39,176 bases of DNA from HGM04593 sp964470845 (GCA_964470845.1 CAYYEL010000010.1:1-39176); one strand, 5' to 3'; positions 25,009 through 34,345 are shown, numbered from the stretch's first letter. The notes: generated from the sequence alone by a model not told the origin. Translations and numbers: made by a program.

Positions 25009-26682
25009 TTACAAAGTATCGGAAGGAGCAACATCTTTGTCCTCGTCATCATCCGATGATATATGAAATTTCCTGTGCAGAAAATAACGGCTGGCCACGG
25101 GGCTTATAAGTAGCCCCTTGATTGTGTCGTTACCGCCGATAAACAGTTGTGGTTTATTACTCGATAAAAACTTTATCTCGAAAGGGAATTTCCCCATACT
25201 CTCGGCATTGCCATACTGCACTGTGTCCGACGGCATCAGATAGCGCAGTTGCACGCCGTCGGTCGCCGAGTTAAGATTCATTGACGCACCAATTGTTGCA
25301 TCAAGGCCCACGAGCAATTCATTTGCAATACTATCCCACACGAAACGAATATCACCCACGCTGTCGCCCCAAAGAGAGACATCCAAATAAGCGGCATCAA
25401 ACTCGCGGTTCTCTGTATTGCCCAATCCTCCGCGCCACTGGTCGCGGTCGATGAATCGTATGTGCAATTTTCCATCGCTGTCGTAACTATCGAACATTTT
25501 TGTATCTATTACAAAGGGCAAATTAGCATCGTCCCACGCAACATATACCGACGATTGCGCCTGTTCGATATTCTTTCGGATAATATCCTCCCAGAAATCC
25601 TCGTCAAGGTAGCGTTTGTCTATCATATACTGCTGCATCTTCTCCCATCCGCCATTATTCTCGACAAGTGAATGTATCTTATATCCAGCAAGGATAAGGG
25701 TAACAAGCCAACCGACGATTATCGTCAGTTTGATATAGATGTTAAGCGGACGACACACGCCGCATTTTTTCAATATCCAATGAACAAACGCAAACAGGGG
25801 CAGCAACAAAAGAATTATTACATATATATTACTAAACACAGCCTCGCCCAAGGTAGCAAAAAGCGCTAAAAGCACCACCACAATAACAAAGAGCAGCAAA
25901 GCCAATACAAACAGCGCAGGAACCCCCACCACAAATAGCAGTGTAAAAAACAGTATCTTTATCGCAGCTGCCAGACAGCCATTATTTTTGGGAGCAGCAA
26001 GCTCGGCCATAGCAATATTATAATTCTCTCTCCAAGCAGCCTCAATCCCATTGGCACTATACTCTCGGCCGAGGAGTTTTCGCATACGTGTAATATCCAT
26101 AATACTGCGTGCTCTTGGAATTATCACCCAAGATATGCAGTAGAGAGCAAGCAGCAAAAAGCCTATACCTCCGCCCAAAAACGAACCCATCAGAAAGAGC
26201 AACACAAACAACACACGCGTCAAGGCAACACCCCATCCGTGATACTTTGCCATTCCGGCAAGCACGCCTCCAACGAATTGGTCGTAAGGGTCGCGGAACA
26301 ATTTACATCCCAGCAGCATTGCTGCACGCCACGGAGCATCGTCGGCGCCAGAGGCTGTCGAGGATGCCTTCTCGTTATCCTGATTCGGCGAATCGGTTTG
26401 TGCACCACCCTGCGCTTCCTCTTCGCAATCCTTGGTGTCAAACGGTAATCCGGCCTCATCGAGCACCACCTTTATTATCTCTATTGTTACAATGCCATCG
26501 ACCCCCACACGCGCTTTCAGTTTGGTTGCAACAGCCTCCTCGACCTCGGCAACTTTCAAATCCTCGCCCTTGCATTTATAATATTCGGTAACTCTATCTA
26601 TGAATTTTTCCAACATTCCAAGAGCATCCTCATCGAAACAAAAAGTTACTCCGCTTAAATTAACATTAAAAGACCTTTTCAT
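25009..26682 (-). CDS. PspC-domain membrane protein (second copy, long)
   Basis: 557-aa protein. It begins MKRSFNVNLSGVTFCFDEDALGMLEKFID, a cytoplasmic domain homologous to the start of the partner PspC gene at 27117. The PspC domain (KLFRDPYDQFVGGVLAGMAKYHGWGVALTRVLFVLLFL, ~127-195) follows. Three further hydrophobic regions come next (~233-275, ~283-310, ~321-340). The C-terminal ~200 residues form an extracytoplasmic beta-rich domain (DDANLPFVIDTKMFDSYDSDGKLHIRF...). PspC proteins sense membrane stress in other phyla; the role here is inferred. It is 34 bp after the rhodanese gene. A TAACTTTG at 26690-26697 could be an internal -7 box, without a well-placed -33. Confidence 0.8.
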   Translation of the reverse strand: MKRSFNVNLSGVTFCFDEDALGMLEKFIDRVTEYYKCKGEDLKVAEVEEAVATKLKARVGVDGIVTIEIIKVVLDEAGLPFDTKDCEEEAQGGAQTDSPNQDNEKASSTASGADDAPWRAAMLLGCKLFRDPYDQFVGGVLAGMAKYHGWGVALTRVLFVLLFLMGSFLGGGIGFLLLALYCISWVIIPRARSIMDITRMRKLLGREYSANGIEAAWRENYNIAMAELAAPKNNGCLAAAIKILFFTLLFVVGVPALFVLALLLFVIVVVLLALFATLGEAVFSNIYVIILLLLPLFAFVHWILKKCGVCRPLNIYIKLTIIVGWLVTLILAGYKIHSLVENNGGWEKMQQYMIDKRYLDEDFWEDIIRKNIEQAQSSVYVAWDDANLPFVIDTKMFDSYDSDGKLHIRFIDRDQWRGGLGNTENREFDAAYLDVSLWGDSVGDIRFVWDSIANELLVGLDATIGASMNLNSATDGVQLRYLMPSDTVQYGNAESMGKFPFEIKFLSSNKPQLFIGGNDTIKGLLISPVASRYFLHRKFHISSDDDEDKDVAPSDTL

Positions 26683-26716
26683 AATAATACAAAGTTAAAA
26701 GCAGTTTCAACCATAT

Positions 26717-27106
26717 TTACTTCATACTCTCGACCCAGCGTTTATATCCTTTGTCAAGCTCGACAACATTAAAGCCCATCATCGAGAGCATCTCGGCAGC
26801 CTTTTTACTACGTCGGCCACTGCGACAATATATTGCCACATTATGTTCCTTATCGAGCAGACTATCGGCCAAGGCACCAAAGTGTCCACTGTTAACATCG
26901 ATATTTATACTGCCACTGATATTCCCCTGTGCATACTCCTCGGCCGTGCGCACATCAACCAACTGAACACCTTCACGAGCAATCTCGGCAGCAAACTCCT
27001 CGACTGTAACCGAGCTAATCTTGCCTGCACTATAAACGTTTTTCTCAACAGAAAAACTGCAAGAGACAAGCGCCAGCAATAGAGGAAGAATACATATCTT
27101 TTTCAT
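26717..27106 (-). CDS. rhodanese-like lipoprotein
   Basis: 129-aa lipoprotein: signal with lipobox LVSC (C16), then a single rhodanese domain (~30-125). The domain has the QLVDVRTAEEYAQGNISGSINID entry motif and the active-site loop CRSGRRS (C94), matching active single-domain rhodaneses. It could bind or transfer sulfur, or act in redox chemistry, in the periplasm, tethered to a membrane. It lies between two pspC-like genes (10 bp after the first), an arrangement resembling the PspE-type rhodanese of the E. coli psp operon. Confidence 0.88.
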   Translation of the reverse strand: MKKICILPLLLALVSCSFSVEKNVYSAGKISSVTVEEFAAEIAREGVQLVDVRTAEEYAQGNISGSINIDVNSGHFGALADSLLDKEHNVAIYCRSGRRSKKAAEMLSMMGFNVVELDKGYKRWVESMK

Positions 27107-27116
27107 ATTGTTTATA

Positions 27117-28118
27117 TTATAGAATTGAAATTATATTAAAATACCCATAACCCACCGATGACATTATGACAACAACCTGCACAAATGCCAAAATCCAATC
27201 AATCAACAGCAAAAGTTTCACAGAGCCGCCAATCGCAGCCCACTGTTTAGAGAGCACAAGCACTATTGCAACAACAGGAATAGCAGCCAATGAAATTACT
27301 CCTATCCAACAGAATATCAAGCTCAGAGGCCAGAAGCGAAAATCTCCAAGCGTCGAATAACCCGAGACGTCAAAGATAAAAGTACTCAAGAAGAGCACAC
27401 AGCCCAAAATAACAAGCAGATTGGTTATTCCTTTATTGTCAACCTCTTTTAAATTTCGGATTATTTTATCTATTGCGGGCTCCTCGTAAGTTATCTTTTC
27501 GGCAATATTTTCGGGAGTGGGTTCGACACCCTGCATACGCAATTTATCGGTGGTTGTAACAGCCAACGGCACTATCGCCCACATCACAAGATATATAAGA
27601 AACGCCCAGAATGTGGTAACGAAAAACAGAATAACAGTTATTACTCGCAGCAGCGTTACATTCACACCAAGATAGGCAGCAAGACCCGAAACAACACCTG
27701 CAAGCAGCTTATTGTCGCCATCGCGGAAGAGTTTCTTTCCCATCGACATTCGCCTTATGTACTCATCGGCCGAGGAGCGTGCATCCTCCTTTGCGCCGTC
27801 TTCCTTGTCGGCTGCTGCGGTATTCGCTTCTTCGGCCTCTTGCGCAGGCTCGTCCTCGACTATTGTCTCGGGCTTTCCCATTCGAGCAATCATTTCGTTT
27901 ACAATTGCTATCGTTATTATACGTGTACCGCTTGCTCCCACACGCGCCTCGAAAAGCTCGCCCAAACGCGCCTCAATATCGGCTGCAATTTCTTCGCCGC
28001 ACTCGTTATTCATAAAGCAGGTTTTTATACTGACAAGATAGTCGTTGAGCTGTTCATAAGCATCTTCGTCTATCTGAAAGATTCTGCCGCCCAGATTCAC
28101 ATTAAATGACTTTTTCAT
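27117..28118 (-). CDS. PspC-domain membrane protein (first copy)
   Basis: 333-aa protein. The N-terminal cytoplasmic domain (MKKSFNVNLGGRIFQIDEDAYEQLNDYLVSIK, with an IEARLGELFEARVG helix) is typical of Bacteroidetes PspC proteins and precedes an acidic linker (~88-118). The PspC domain (~126-190; KKLFRDGDNKLLAGVVSGLAAYLGVNVTLLRVI) and additional helices (~228-250, ~258-290, ~300-325) follow. It shares the N-terminal domain and PspC domain with the gene at 25009, so the two are paralogues from duplication. First structural gene after padR (46-bp gap). Confidence 0.85.
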   Translation of the reverse strand: MKKSFNVNLGGRIFQIDEDAYEQLNDYLVSIKTCFMNNECGEEIAADIEARLGELFEARVGASGTRIITIAIVNEMIARMGKPETIVEDEPAQEAEEANTAAADKEDGAKEDARSSADEYIRRMSMGKKLFRDGDNKLLAGVVSGLAAYLGVNVTLLRVITVILFFVTTFWAFLIYLVMWAIVPLAVTTTDKLRMQGVEPTPENIAEKITYEEPAIDKIIRNLKEVDNKGITNLLVILGCVLFLSTFIFDVSGYSTLGDFRFWPLSLIFCWIGVISLAAIPVVAIVLVLSKQWAAIGGSVKLLLLIDWILAFVQVVVIMSSVGYGYFNIISIL

Positions 28119-28164
28119 AATATGCTATATTTCAAGATTCAAAATTAAATGAGACACCACCCCC

Positions 28165-28491
28165 TCAGAGATTTTTTATACCTTCGACCGTTCCGGCAAG
28201 CTGCCTCCACCCCTCGTCGAGCGTAGCAAGCACAGCCTTGCCAGCATCGGTCAGTTTGTAATATTTTCGAGGCGGCCCCGATGGACTCTCTTGCCACTCG
28301 TAGTCGAGCAGCGCCTCCTTTTTCAATCGCGAAAGTAACGGATAGAGTGTACCCTCGACAACGATAAGATTGGCACGCTCAAGTTCGTCTATAATATCTG
28401 AGCTGTAATACGATTTTTTATCGAGAAGCAGCATCACACAATATTCGAGCATTCCTTTACGCATTTGCGATTTTACATTCTCTACATACAT
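28165..28491 (-). CDS. PadR family transcriptional regulator
   Basis: 108-aa winged-helix protein: MRKGMLEYCVMLLLDKKSYYSSDIIDELERANLIVVEGTLYPLLSRLKKEALLDYEW, then ESPSGPPRKYYKLTDAGKAVL, the standard PadR N-terminal recognition helix and wing. The short C-terminal helix (LATLDEGWRQLAGTV) dimerises. First gene of the padR-pspC-rhodanese-pspC-DUF4252 operon, with a promoter at 28555-28585. By analogy it would repress its own operon, with an unknown signal. Confidence 0.92.
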   Translation of the reverse strand: MYVENVKSQMRKGMLEYCVMLLLDKKSYYSSDIIDELERANLIVVEGTLYPLLSRLKKEALLDYEWQESPSGPPRKYYKLTDAGKAVLATLDEGWRQLAGTVEGIKNL

Positions 28492-28554
28492 AATTCTTTG
28501 ATTTTCTGACTATTTATACAGCGAGTACAATATACGCCTCCCTCTGTTCTGCAA

Positions 28555-28585
28555 CAAATGTATGTATTACTTTAGTACCTTGCAA
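28555..28585 (-). promoter_or_regulatory. promoter of the padR-pspC operon
   Basis: Minus-strand TTG (28585-28583), 20-bp spacer, TACATTTG (28562-28555), matching the consensus. About 64 bp upstream of the padR ATG. Confidence 0.75.
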
Positions 28586-28644
28586 TACATAGTAAACATT
28601 TAACATTATTTTAACAGATAGCAATTAGACAAAGAGAGGCAAAA

Positions 28645-28694
28645 AACAGGTACAAATAAAAGTCTTTATTATCCGACTTTTATTTGTACCTGTT
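28645..28694 (-). terminator. terminator of the 67-aa orphan gene
   Basis: 20-bp perfect arms (outer part AACAGGTACAAATAAAAGTC, 28645-28664, paired with 28675-28694) and a 10-nt loop. On the minus strand it merges into six Us (28646-28641). It separates the orphan gene from the padR promoter. Confidence 0.8.
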
Positions 28695-28718
28695 ATATTT
28701 TCACCGCAGATAAGGCTA

Positions 28719-28922
28719 CTACCTCTCTTTTTCGTTTATTTTCTTATACTTACGACGCGTCATTATATTTTTTTCAAGAAGATAGGAACGTATTTTATCG
28801 GTTTTACGGCTATCGACATTACGCCCGTGGGCAATATCATATACAAGGTCGGGCATACAAAAGAATTTGATTGCCGTTGTCAAATAAAACATTTTGTGCG
28901 ACGAAGCAAGGAATCTTAACAT
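28719..28922 (-). CDS. small conserved-looking protein of unknown function
   Basis: 67-aa basic protein. A short hydrophobic stretch (MFYLTTAIKFFCMPDLVYDIAHG, ~11-33) is followed by a Lys/Arg-rich helix (DSRKTDKIRSYLLEKNIMTRRKYKKI). No signal peptide or known domain. Support: free-standing ORF followed by a strong intrinsic terminator 25 nt past the stop, and divergent from the GadC-like gene. A later Met at 28889 is an alternative start. I recall similar small orphans in Bacteroidales genomes but cannot verify. Confidence 0.55.
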   Translation of the reverse strand: MLRFLASSHKMFYLTTAIKFFCMPDLVYDIAHGRNVDSRKTDKIRSYLLEKNIMTRRKYKKINEKER

Positions 28923-29065
28923 TGTTATTTCTATTATTATATTACATTATTTATATTCTCGACTTTAAAAAACCGTTTAAGCCAAATTGTTTCAAAACAA
29001 TGTGCGAATATAAGCATTTTTCGATACAATTCAAAGTGTAGATAATTATTGAACATCAAGAAACC

Positions 29066-29073
29066 TATTTTTG
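29066..29073 (+). promoter_or_regulatory. candidate -7 box for the GadC-like gene
   Basis: TATTTTTG matches TAnnTTTG, 51 bp before the ATG. No -33 box at the right spacing; a TTG at 29049-29051 is only 14 bp away. Confidence 0.4.
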
Positions 29074-29124
29074 TTATTGCATTTATGAAGATTATGTAAA
29101 ATATAAACAAAAAAATCGGATTTT

Positions 29125-30585
29125 ATGTCAACAAATTTAGGAAAAACCGTAAAGTTGGGTGTCATCACACTTGCAATTATGAATGTTACAGCCGTTGTTT
29201 CACTACGCGGACTACCGGCCGAAGCCGAGTATGGACTAAGTTCAGCGTTCTATTATCTGTTTGCGGCCATCGTATTTCTTATTCCCACCTCGTTTGTGGC
29301 AGCCGAATTGGCCGCAATGTTTCAGGATAAACAGGGAGGTGTGTTCCGATGGGTGGGCGAGGCCTTTGGTAAGCGCACCGGGTTTGTAGCAATATGGTTG
29401 CAGTGGGTCGAGAGTACTATATGGTACCCCACTGTACTGACCTTTGGCGCAGTTTCGTTGGCGTTCATAGGAACAGACAGCGCTAAGGATATGGCACTTG
29501 CATCGAACAAGATTTATACGCTCGCCGTGGTGCTTATCATATACTGGACGGCTACTTTTATCTCGCTTAAAGGGCTTGGATGGGTGAGCCGCGTATCGAA
29601 GATTGGCGGGCTTGTGGGTACAATTATTCCCTCGGCACTGCTTATGGTGCTTGCTGTGGGATATTTGCTCAGCGGTGGAGAGTCACAAATGGATTTTAGC
29701 GGCAGTTTCTTCCCCGATATTGCCCGACTGGACAATTTGGTGCTTGCCTCGGGAATTTTTCTTTTTTACGCAGGAATGGAGATGTCGGGTGTACACGTGT
29801 CCGAAATGGAAAATCCTTCGCGCAATTATCCGCGTGCGGTGTTCATTGGCGCGGCTATCGTGGTGCTTATTTTTGTGCTTGGAACATTTTCGTTGGGCAT
29901 TATTATTCCTCAGAAGGACATTAACCTCACTCAGAGCCTTTTAGTGGGATTCGACAGATATTTCGACTACATTCACGCCTCGTGGCTATCGCCAATAATT
30001 GCTATTGCATTGGCCTTTGGTGTGCTTGCAGGCGTGCTCACGTGGGTGGCCGGCCCATCGAAGGGACTTTTTGCGGTGGGTAAGGCCGGTTATCTGCCTC
30101 CGTTTATGCAGAAGAGCAACAAGATTGGTGTGCAGAGGAATATTCTGCTCATTCAAGGTGGATTGGTTACTTTTTTGAGTTTACTTTTTGTGGTGATGCC
30201 ATCGGTGCAGAGTTTTTATCAAATTCTCTCGCAGCTCACTATTTTGCTTTACCTCATTATGTATCTGCTTATGTTTGCAGCCGCAATATATTTGCGATAC
30301 AGTATGAAGGACGAGAAGCGTCCTTTCCGCATAGGAAAAAGCGGTAATGCGCTTATGTGGATTGTAGCCGGAATGGGATTCTTAGGCAGTTTGCTTGCCT
30401 TCGTGCTCAGTTTTATTCCTCCTGCACAGATTGCCGTCGGAAGCAGCACTGTCTGGTATTCAGTACTTGTAATAGGCTGCATTCTTGTCGTCGGAGCACC
30501 GTTTATAATATATGCGATGCGTAAGCCTCATTGGGCCGACCCTGACGCTCACTTCGAGCCTTTCCATTGGGAAGAGAAAAAATAA
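29125..30585 (+). CDS. GadC-like APC-family amino acid antiporter
   Basis: 486-aa inner-membrane transporter with ~12 hydrophobic helices. It has the APC-superfamily start (LGKTVKLGVITLAIMNVTAVVSLRGLPAEAEYG, with the unwound TM1 region) and GMEMSGVHVSEMENPSRNYPRAV (TM6 region), features shared with glutamate:GABA antiporters (GadC) and related YjeM-type permeases. The length fits GadC (~500-510) but the C-tail is short, so the pH-plug typical of E. coli GadC may be absent. No gadB decarboxylase or glutaminase is nearby. The substrate is therefore uncertain. Confidence 0.8.
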   Translation: MSTNLGKTVKLGVITLAIMNVTAVVSLRGLPAEAEYGLSSAFYYLFAAIVFLIPTSFVAAELAAMFQDKQGGVFRWVGEAFGKRTGFVAIWLQWVESTIWYPTVLTFGAVSLAFIGTDSAKDMALASNKIYTLAVVLIIYWTATFISLKGLGWVSRVSKIGGLVGTIIPSALLMVLAVGYLLSGGESQMDFSGSFFPDIARLDNLVLASGIFLFYAGMEMSGVHVSEMENPSRNYPRAVFIGAAIVVLIFVLGTFSLGIIIPQKDINLTQSLLVGFDRYFDYIHASWLSPIIAIALAFGVLAGVLTWVAGPSKGLFAVGKAGYLPPFMQKSNKIGVQRNILLIQGGLVTFLSLLFVVMPSVQSFYQILSQLTILLYLIMYLLMFAAAIYLRYSMKDEKRPFRIGKSGNALMWIVAGMGFLGSLLAFVLSFIPPAQIAVGSSTVWYSVLVIGCILVVGAPFIIYAMRKPHWADPDAHFEPFHWEEKK

Positions 30586-30811
30586 CTTAATATTTGCAAC
30601 CGCAGAACCCGAGAATATAAGAAACTGTTTAAATTTCTTTTAAAAAGATACATCAAAGCCCGGGCAAATTCTGTTTCGGCTTGTTTAAATTTGTTTTTGC
30701 CATCTTTTACTCCATTAAATCAAAAAAACAGCCCGCTACTGAAGTGCTTTTAGTGTAGTAAAATGTGTTCAAGAATAATTTCTATACTACCGCGAAATAA
30801 ATTTAATCAAC

Positions 30812-30855
30812 TTCTAAAAAAGTGCCACCCGAAAATGGGTGGCACTTTTTTAGAA
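30812..30855. terminator. bidirectional terminator between antiporter and sialidase
   Basis: 19-bp perfect arms (left ends GTGCCACCC, right starts GGGTGGCAC) with a GAAAAT loop. T-runs (TTTTTT) on both strands. It lies between the converging antiporter (+) and sialidase (-) genes. A strong intrinsic terminator for both. Confidence 0.85.
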
Positions 30856-30874
30856 ATATTTTTCAGAGTTGTTG

Positions 30875-33800
30875 TTACTTCACAAAAATCTTTTGACCGT
30901 CAGAGGTAACATATATTCCGCGAACAGGCTGCTTAACCTCGCGTCCGTTAAGGTCGTAGAATTTAACCGCTTTACTGTCGGTTGCAACATTCTCGATGCT
31001 TGTTGGAATCTCAGTTATCTGAAGAACATCGACGCTACCGCTGCCTACATAATAAGCACTGTTGGCAACCATTGTTCCTGTTGCCGAGGCACGTTTCTTC
31101 ATTGTCTTTCCGGCAAGAATATATACTCCGCTGCCCGAAACTGCTGCCGATTTTAATGTGCCTTTGAGGGTGTTGTTGTATCCCTCGGGAAGGGCAACCT
31201 CGTCAACCACCTGAACATTCAGCACGCAATCGCCGGCCTCACCCGCAAGAAGCACGGGTGTATTGGGCATAATAACCTCGCCTGCATACTCGGTAACAGC
31301 AAGAGCCTCGACGCCATCGACTGTTACAGCCTCTCCGGTTACATAGGCCTTTACGCCCTCGGGGAGTGAATAAGCAAAGGGATAGTTTACTGCTGCAAAA
31401 CCCTCATTGTTGATTGAGACAGTATAGTTATCGAGTGGCTCGATATACCAGAGTGAAGCCTCGGCTGTGGGCGTCCAAGGAACAAGGCGCACATTGTCGC
31501 CTGCAAGGTGCAGACCACTGTTGCTGCCGGTCTTGTTCACACAGATTACCGAGCTGCGACCATCGGCTGTGCTCTCGATTGTCCACAAACCGGCCGCACT
31601 CTCGTCGCTTGTTACAATGGGCTGCGTCTCGTTGTTTCCGAGAGGGCCAAGGAAATACTCAAAGTTACCGTTGTACAGATAGTACTCACCATCGTTGTTT
31701 GCAGGAACAAACGAGAAAATCTGGTTGGCATTGTTTGTATTCGATTTTGCAGTAGATACGCGCGAAGCCTCGGGGTTCAGATAGAGTGTGGCATTGCTGC
31801 GGGATACATTGCGCAGACGATACCAAGCACCCAGAACAACCTCGATACGAGGCAGGTTAATAATTTGTGCATTTATAGCCTCGTAACCCTCACGTGTGGG
31901 ATTAGCCTTGTAAGTCGCAATAACATCGGCAATAAGCTCTACTGCCTCGGGAAGAACCGAGCCGACATATTTCTTATCGCCAACCTCAATCGAAGCGGTT
32001 TTTTCCTCGATAGCCTCGGCAACAACAGCATTGGCATCGACCTCGCCGCAATAAGTGTAGGCACTGTCGGTAATATACTCTATCGAGTAGTTCTTATAAA
32101 CGATTGTGTAACCACCACCGCTTGTTCCGTGAGTATCCTCCTCGTACAAGAATCCGATTGTGCTATCCTGCTGCCAGCACATTGTCGAATAGGCCGAAGA
32201 GAGGTAGCTCGACTGATGTTTACCATCCCAATTAGCCGCAAGACTGTCGGGCGATACAAAATCTTTAAGATTTTCGAGCTCTTTATAATAGATACCTACA
32301 TTTGTACGACCGCTTCCGAAAGGCAACGACTGCAACAAGAGATACATTTTCTTATTATCGGCGTTACGTGTTACGGGAAGCAGCAGAACCTCGCCGTTGC
32401 AAGAGTTTGACAAAGCTGTTACACCCTTGTTCGATGAGCCCGAGAACACCATTGAGCCCCAAGACCCCTCAGCCTTCTCGCTATTTGTGAACGAATAGAT
32501 GTTATAGTAACGTCCGCCGTTGCAACGCGAGCTTATGAGAATAGAGCCATCGGGAAGCTCCTCAACCTTGGGCTCGTCGCCACCGCTGGGAACGGGGGCA
32601 TTCTCGACGCCGCCAAGAACATCCCAAGTTTCACCGAAATTGTCGCTGTAAAGAACAAAATTGGTGTAAGCAGCATTCTTGTTCTTTAGCAGTACTGCAC
32701 AATAAAGACGATAATAATTATCCACTTTAATATTTCGGCTCTGAACAATCTTACCCGAACCTACGAACATTGCCATCACAGGGCCGTGATTCTTACTATT
32801 GTCCCACATTGCATAGATAGCATCGGCAATATCGACAGGCTCGCTCCAATTCTCGCCATTATCGTCGCTGTAGAAACGTGCTATATTCTGGTGATTATTA
32901 CGTGTACCGCCGGGGAACGAGACGTTACCTGCGCAACTGAGCACCATCACACGAGGGCTCTCTCTATCGGCAACGATACAGGGGTCGCCGAATCCCACGT
33001 GCATAAAGTCGGGCGATTGCGAGCCCTTACCCTCGACAATGGGGAAAATCTCGCCCCAAGTAACACCATTATCCTTGCTTATACGTGCGTGAAGGTCGAT
33101 ACGTCCATAGCTTGCCATTCCAATATCGGCGCGGCTGTGGCGATAGTCGGCAACAGCGATAATATCGCCGTTATATGCAGTTGCGATTGCGGGGATACGA
33201 TAAGGGATAGCCGAGGTTGTAGGTGTGGGGAAGACCTCGAAACAGGGCTCGGGTTCTTTTGTATCGGGACGCATTGTTACGCGGAAGTTTGAGAAAGTTA
33301 TTCCCTTATTGGCACCCGACTGTACAAAAGAGACAATGCGGGCAGGCTCGGCAGGCACAACATCAAGATGCTGTTTCTCGGCCGATGATTTATAACTTTT
33401 ACCCTCGATGGTGAGTGTGAGCGAGTATGAATTATCCCCACCGGTATTTGCATAGTCGAAGCTGTAAGCAGCAACCGCATAACCCTCGGGTGCTGTAAGA
33501 GTGTAAGCCGAACTCTGCGACTGACCCGAATAGCCTGCAATATAATCGCCTTCGACAGTCATATTGTTGGCGCTTGTCGATAATGAGAAGCCCTCGCATT
33601 TGCTGCTCTCCCATTTTGAATGCCACGTTTTTCCGGCGTTGCTGGCTGTAAACTCACCCTCGCTTACAAGAATCTCAATTGACATTACGGCAGCCTCGAA
33701 TTGCACGGTCGAACCAACGTCCATTCCCTCGGCCCAAAATGCCAATTTGCCAATGCCGCCAAAATTATTCATTGCATAGTTTGTACCGTGAATTTTTACA

Positions 33801-34252
33801 AAATAGCCATCGACATTTTCTATTTTGTCAGATGCTGCAATATCCCAAGTACCCACATAACCCTCGGGAAGAGCATCAGCGGGCTGCATAATAGGATAAG
33901 TAGAGCCACCTGTGCCGCCATAGCCTGCAATGGAGCTCATCTTTGTGTGCGAAGCAAGCACTTTATCGGCGCCGGCTTGTTTGTTGTAAATTGCATAGCC
34001 ATCGGCACCTTTATCAACGAAGCACCACAGGTCTTTGTCCTCGTAAGATGTTGTTGCACGACCAACGGTAATGTGGTCGGCACCTGCATTGTCCGAGATT
34101 ATTGAACCGCCCGCACCAATGCGCATAATATACCAAGTAGTACCCTCGGCAAATTGTCCATCGGACACAGTGGTTGTTACAAATGGAACTTGCGCCCACG
34201 AGAATGCAGCGACCAAAAGTCCCACGAGTGTGAATAGTAGAGATTTTTTCAT
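30875..34252 (-). CDS. large secreted GH33 exo-alpha-sialidase
   Basis: 1125-aa secreted sialidase. Signal peptide 1-20. Two N-terminal beta regions (~25-190 and ~195-330) look like carbohydrate-binding modules. The six-bladed propeller (~340-735) contains YRIP (351-354, first Arg of the triad), Asp boxes SKDNGVTW (392-399), SDDNGENW (462-469) and SDNFGETW (536-543), PKVEELPDG (catalytic Glu), SSRCNGG, GRTNVG and SSAYSTM (nucleophilic Tyr ~688). A Trp/Tyr-rich ricin-like region (~825-930) and an Ig-like region follow. The last ~28 residues (FYDLNGREVKQPVRGIYV...) resemble a type IX secretion sorting domain. It would release terminal sialic acid from host mucin glycans. Single gene: no nan genes adjoin. 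Confidence 0.9.
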   Translation of the reverse strand: MKKSLLFTLVGLLVAAFSWAQVPFVTTTVSDGQFAEGTTWYIMRIGAGGSIISDNAGADHITVGRATTSYEDKDLWCFVDKGADGYAIYNKQAGADKVLASHTKMSSIAGYGGTGGSTYPIMQPADALPEGYVGTWDIAASDKIENVDGYFVKIHGTNYAMNNFGGIGKLAFWAEGMDVGSTVQFEAAVMSIEILVSEGEFTASNAGKTWHSKWESSKCEGFSLSTSANNMTVEGDYIAGYSGQSQSSAYTLTAPEGYAVAAYSFDYANTGGDNSYSLTLTIEGKSYKSSAEKQHLDVVPAEPARIVSFVQSGANKGITFSNFRVTMRPDTKEPEPCFEVFPTPTTSAIPYRIPAIATAYNGDIIAVADYRHSRADIGMASYGRIDLHARISKDNGVTWGEIFPIVEGKGSQSPDFMHVGFGDPCIVADRESPRVMVLSCAGNVSFPGGTRNNHQNIARFYSDDNGENWSEPVDIADAIYAMWDNSKNHGPVMAMFVGSGKIVQSRNIKVDNYYRLYCAVLLKNKNAAYTNFVLYSDNFGETWDVLGGVENAPVPSGGDEPKVEELPDGSILISSRCNGGRYYNIYSFTNSEKAEGSWGSMVFSGSSNKGVTALSNSCNGEVLLLPVTRNADNKKMYLLLQSLPFGSGRTNVGIYYKELENLKDFVSPDSLAANWDGKHQSSYLSSAYSTMCWQQDSTIGFLYEEDTHGTSGGGYTIVYKNYSIEYITDSAYTYCGEVDANAVVAEAIEEKTASIEVGDKKYVGSVLPEAVELIADVIATYKANPTREGYEAINAQIINLPRIEVVLGAWYRLRNVSRSNATLYLNPEASRVSTAKSNTNNANQIFSFVPANNDGEYYLYNGNFEYFLGPLGNNETQPIVTSDESAAGLWTIESTADGRSSVICVNKTGSNSGLHLAGDNVRLVPWTPTAEASLWYIEPLDNYTVSINNEGFAAVNYPFAYSLPEGVKAYVTGEAVTVDGVEALAVTEYAGEVIMPNTPVLLAGEAGDCVLNVQVVDEVALPEGYNNTLKGTLKSAAVSGSGVYILAGKTMKKRASATGTMVANSAYYVGSGSVDVLQITEIPTSIENVATDSKAVKFYDLNGREVKQPVRGIYVTSDGQKIFVK

Positions 34253-34304
34253 AAAAAAATAATTAAAGAATTGTTTTTCAATTTATTATTACGCTTGAAA
34301 CATA

Positions 34305-34345
34305 TAATCCCAAACTTTGCAAAAATATTGCAAAATTTGGGATTA
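34305..34345. repeat. 18-bp inverted repeat overlapping the sialidase promoter
   Basis: Arms at 34305-34322 and 34328-34345 are complementary at 17 of 18 positions (outer TAATCCCAAA / TTTGGGATTA) with a 5-nt centre. It overlaps the -7 box and spacer of the candidate sialidase promoter. It could be an operator, or alternatively a terminator for the upstream mutS2 gene, though no U-tract follows on the minus strand. Confidence 0.6.
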
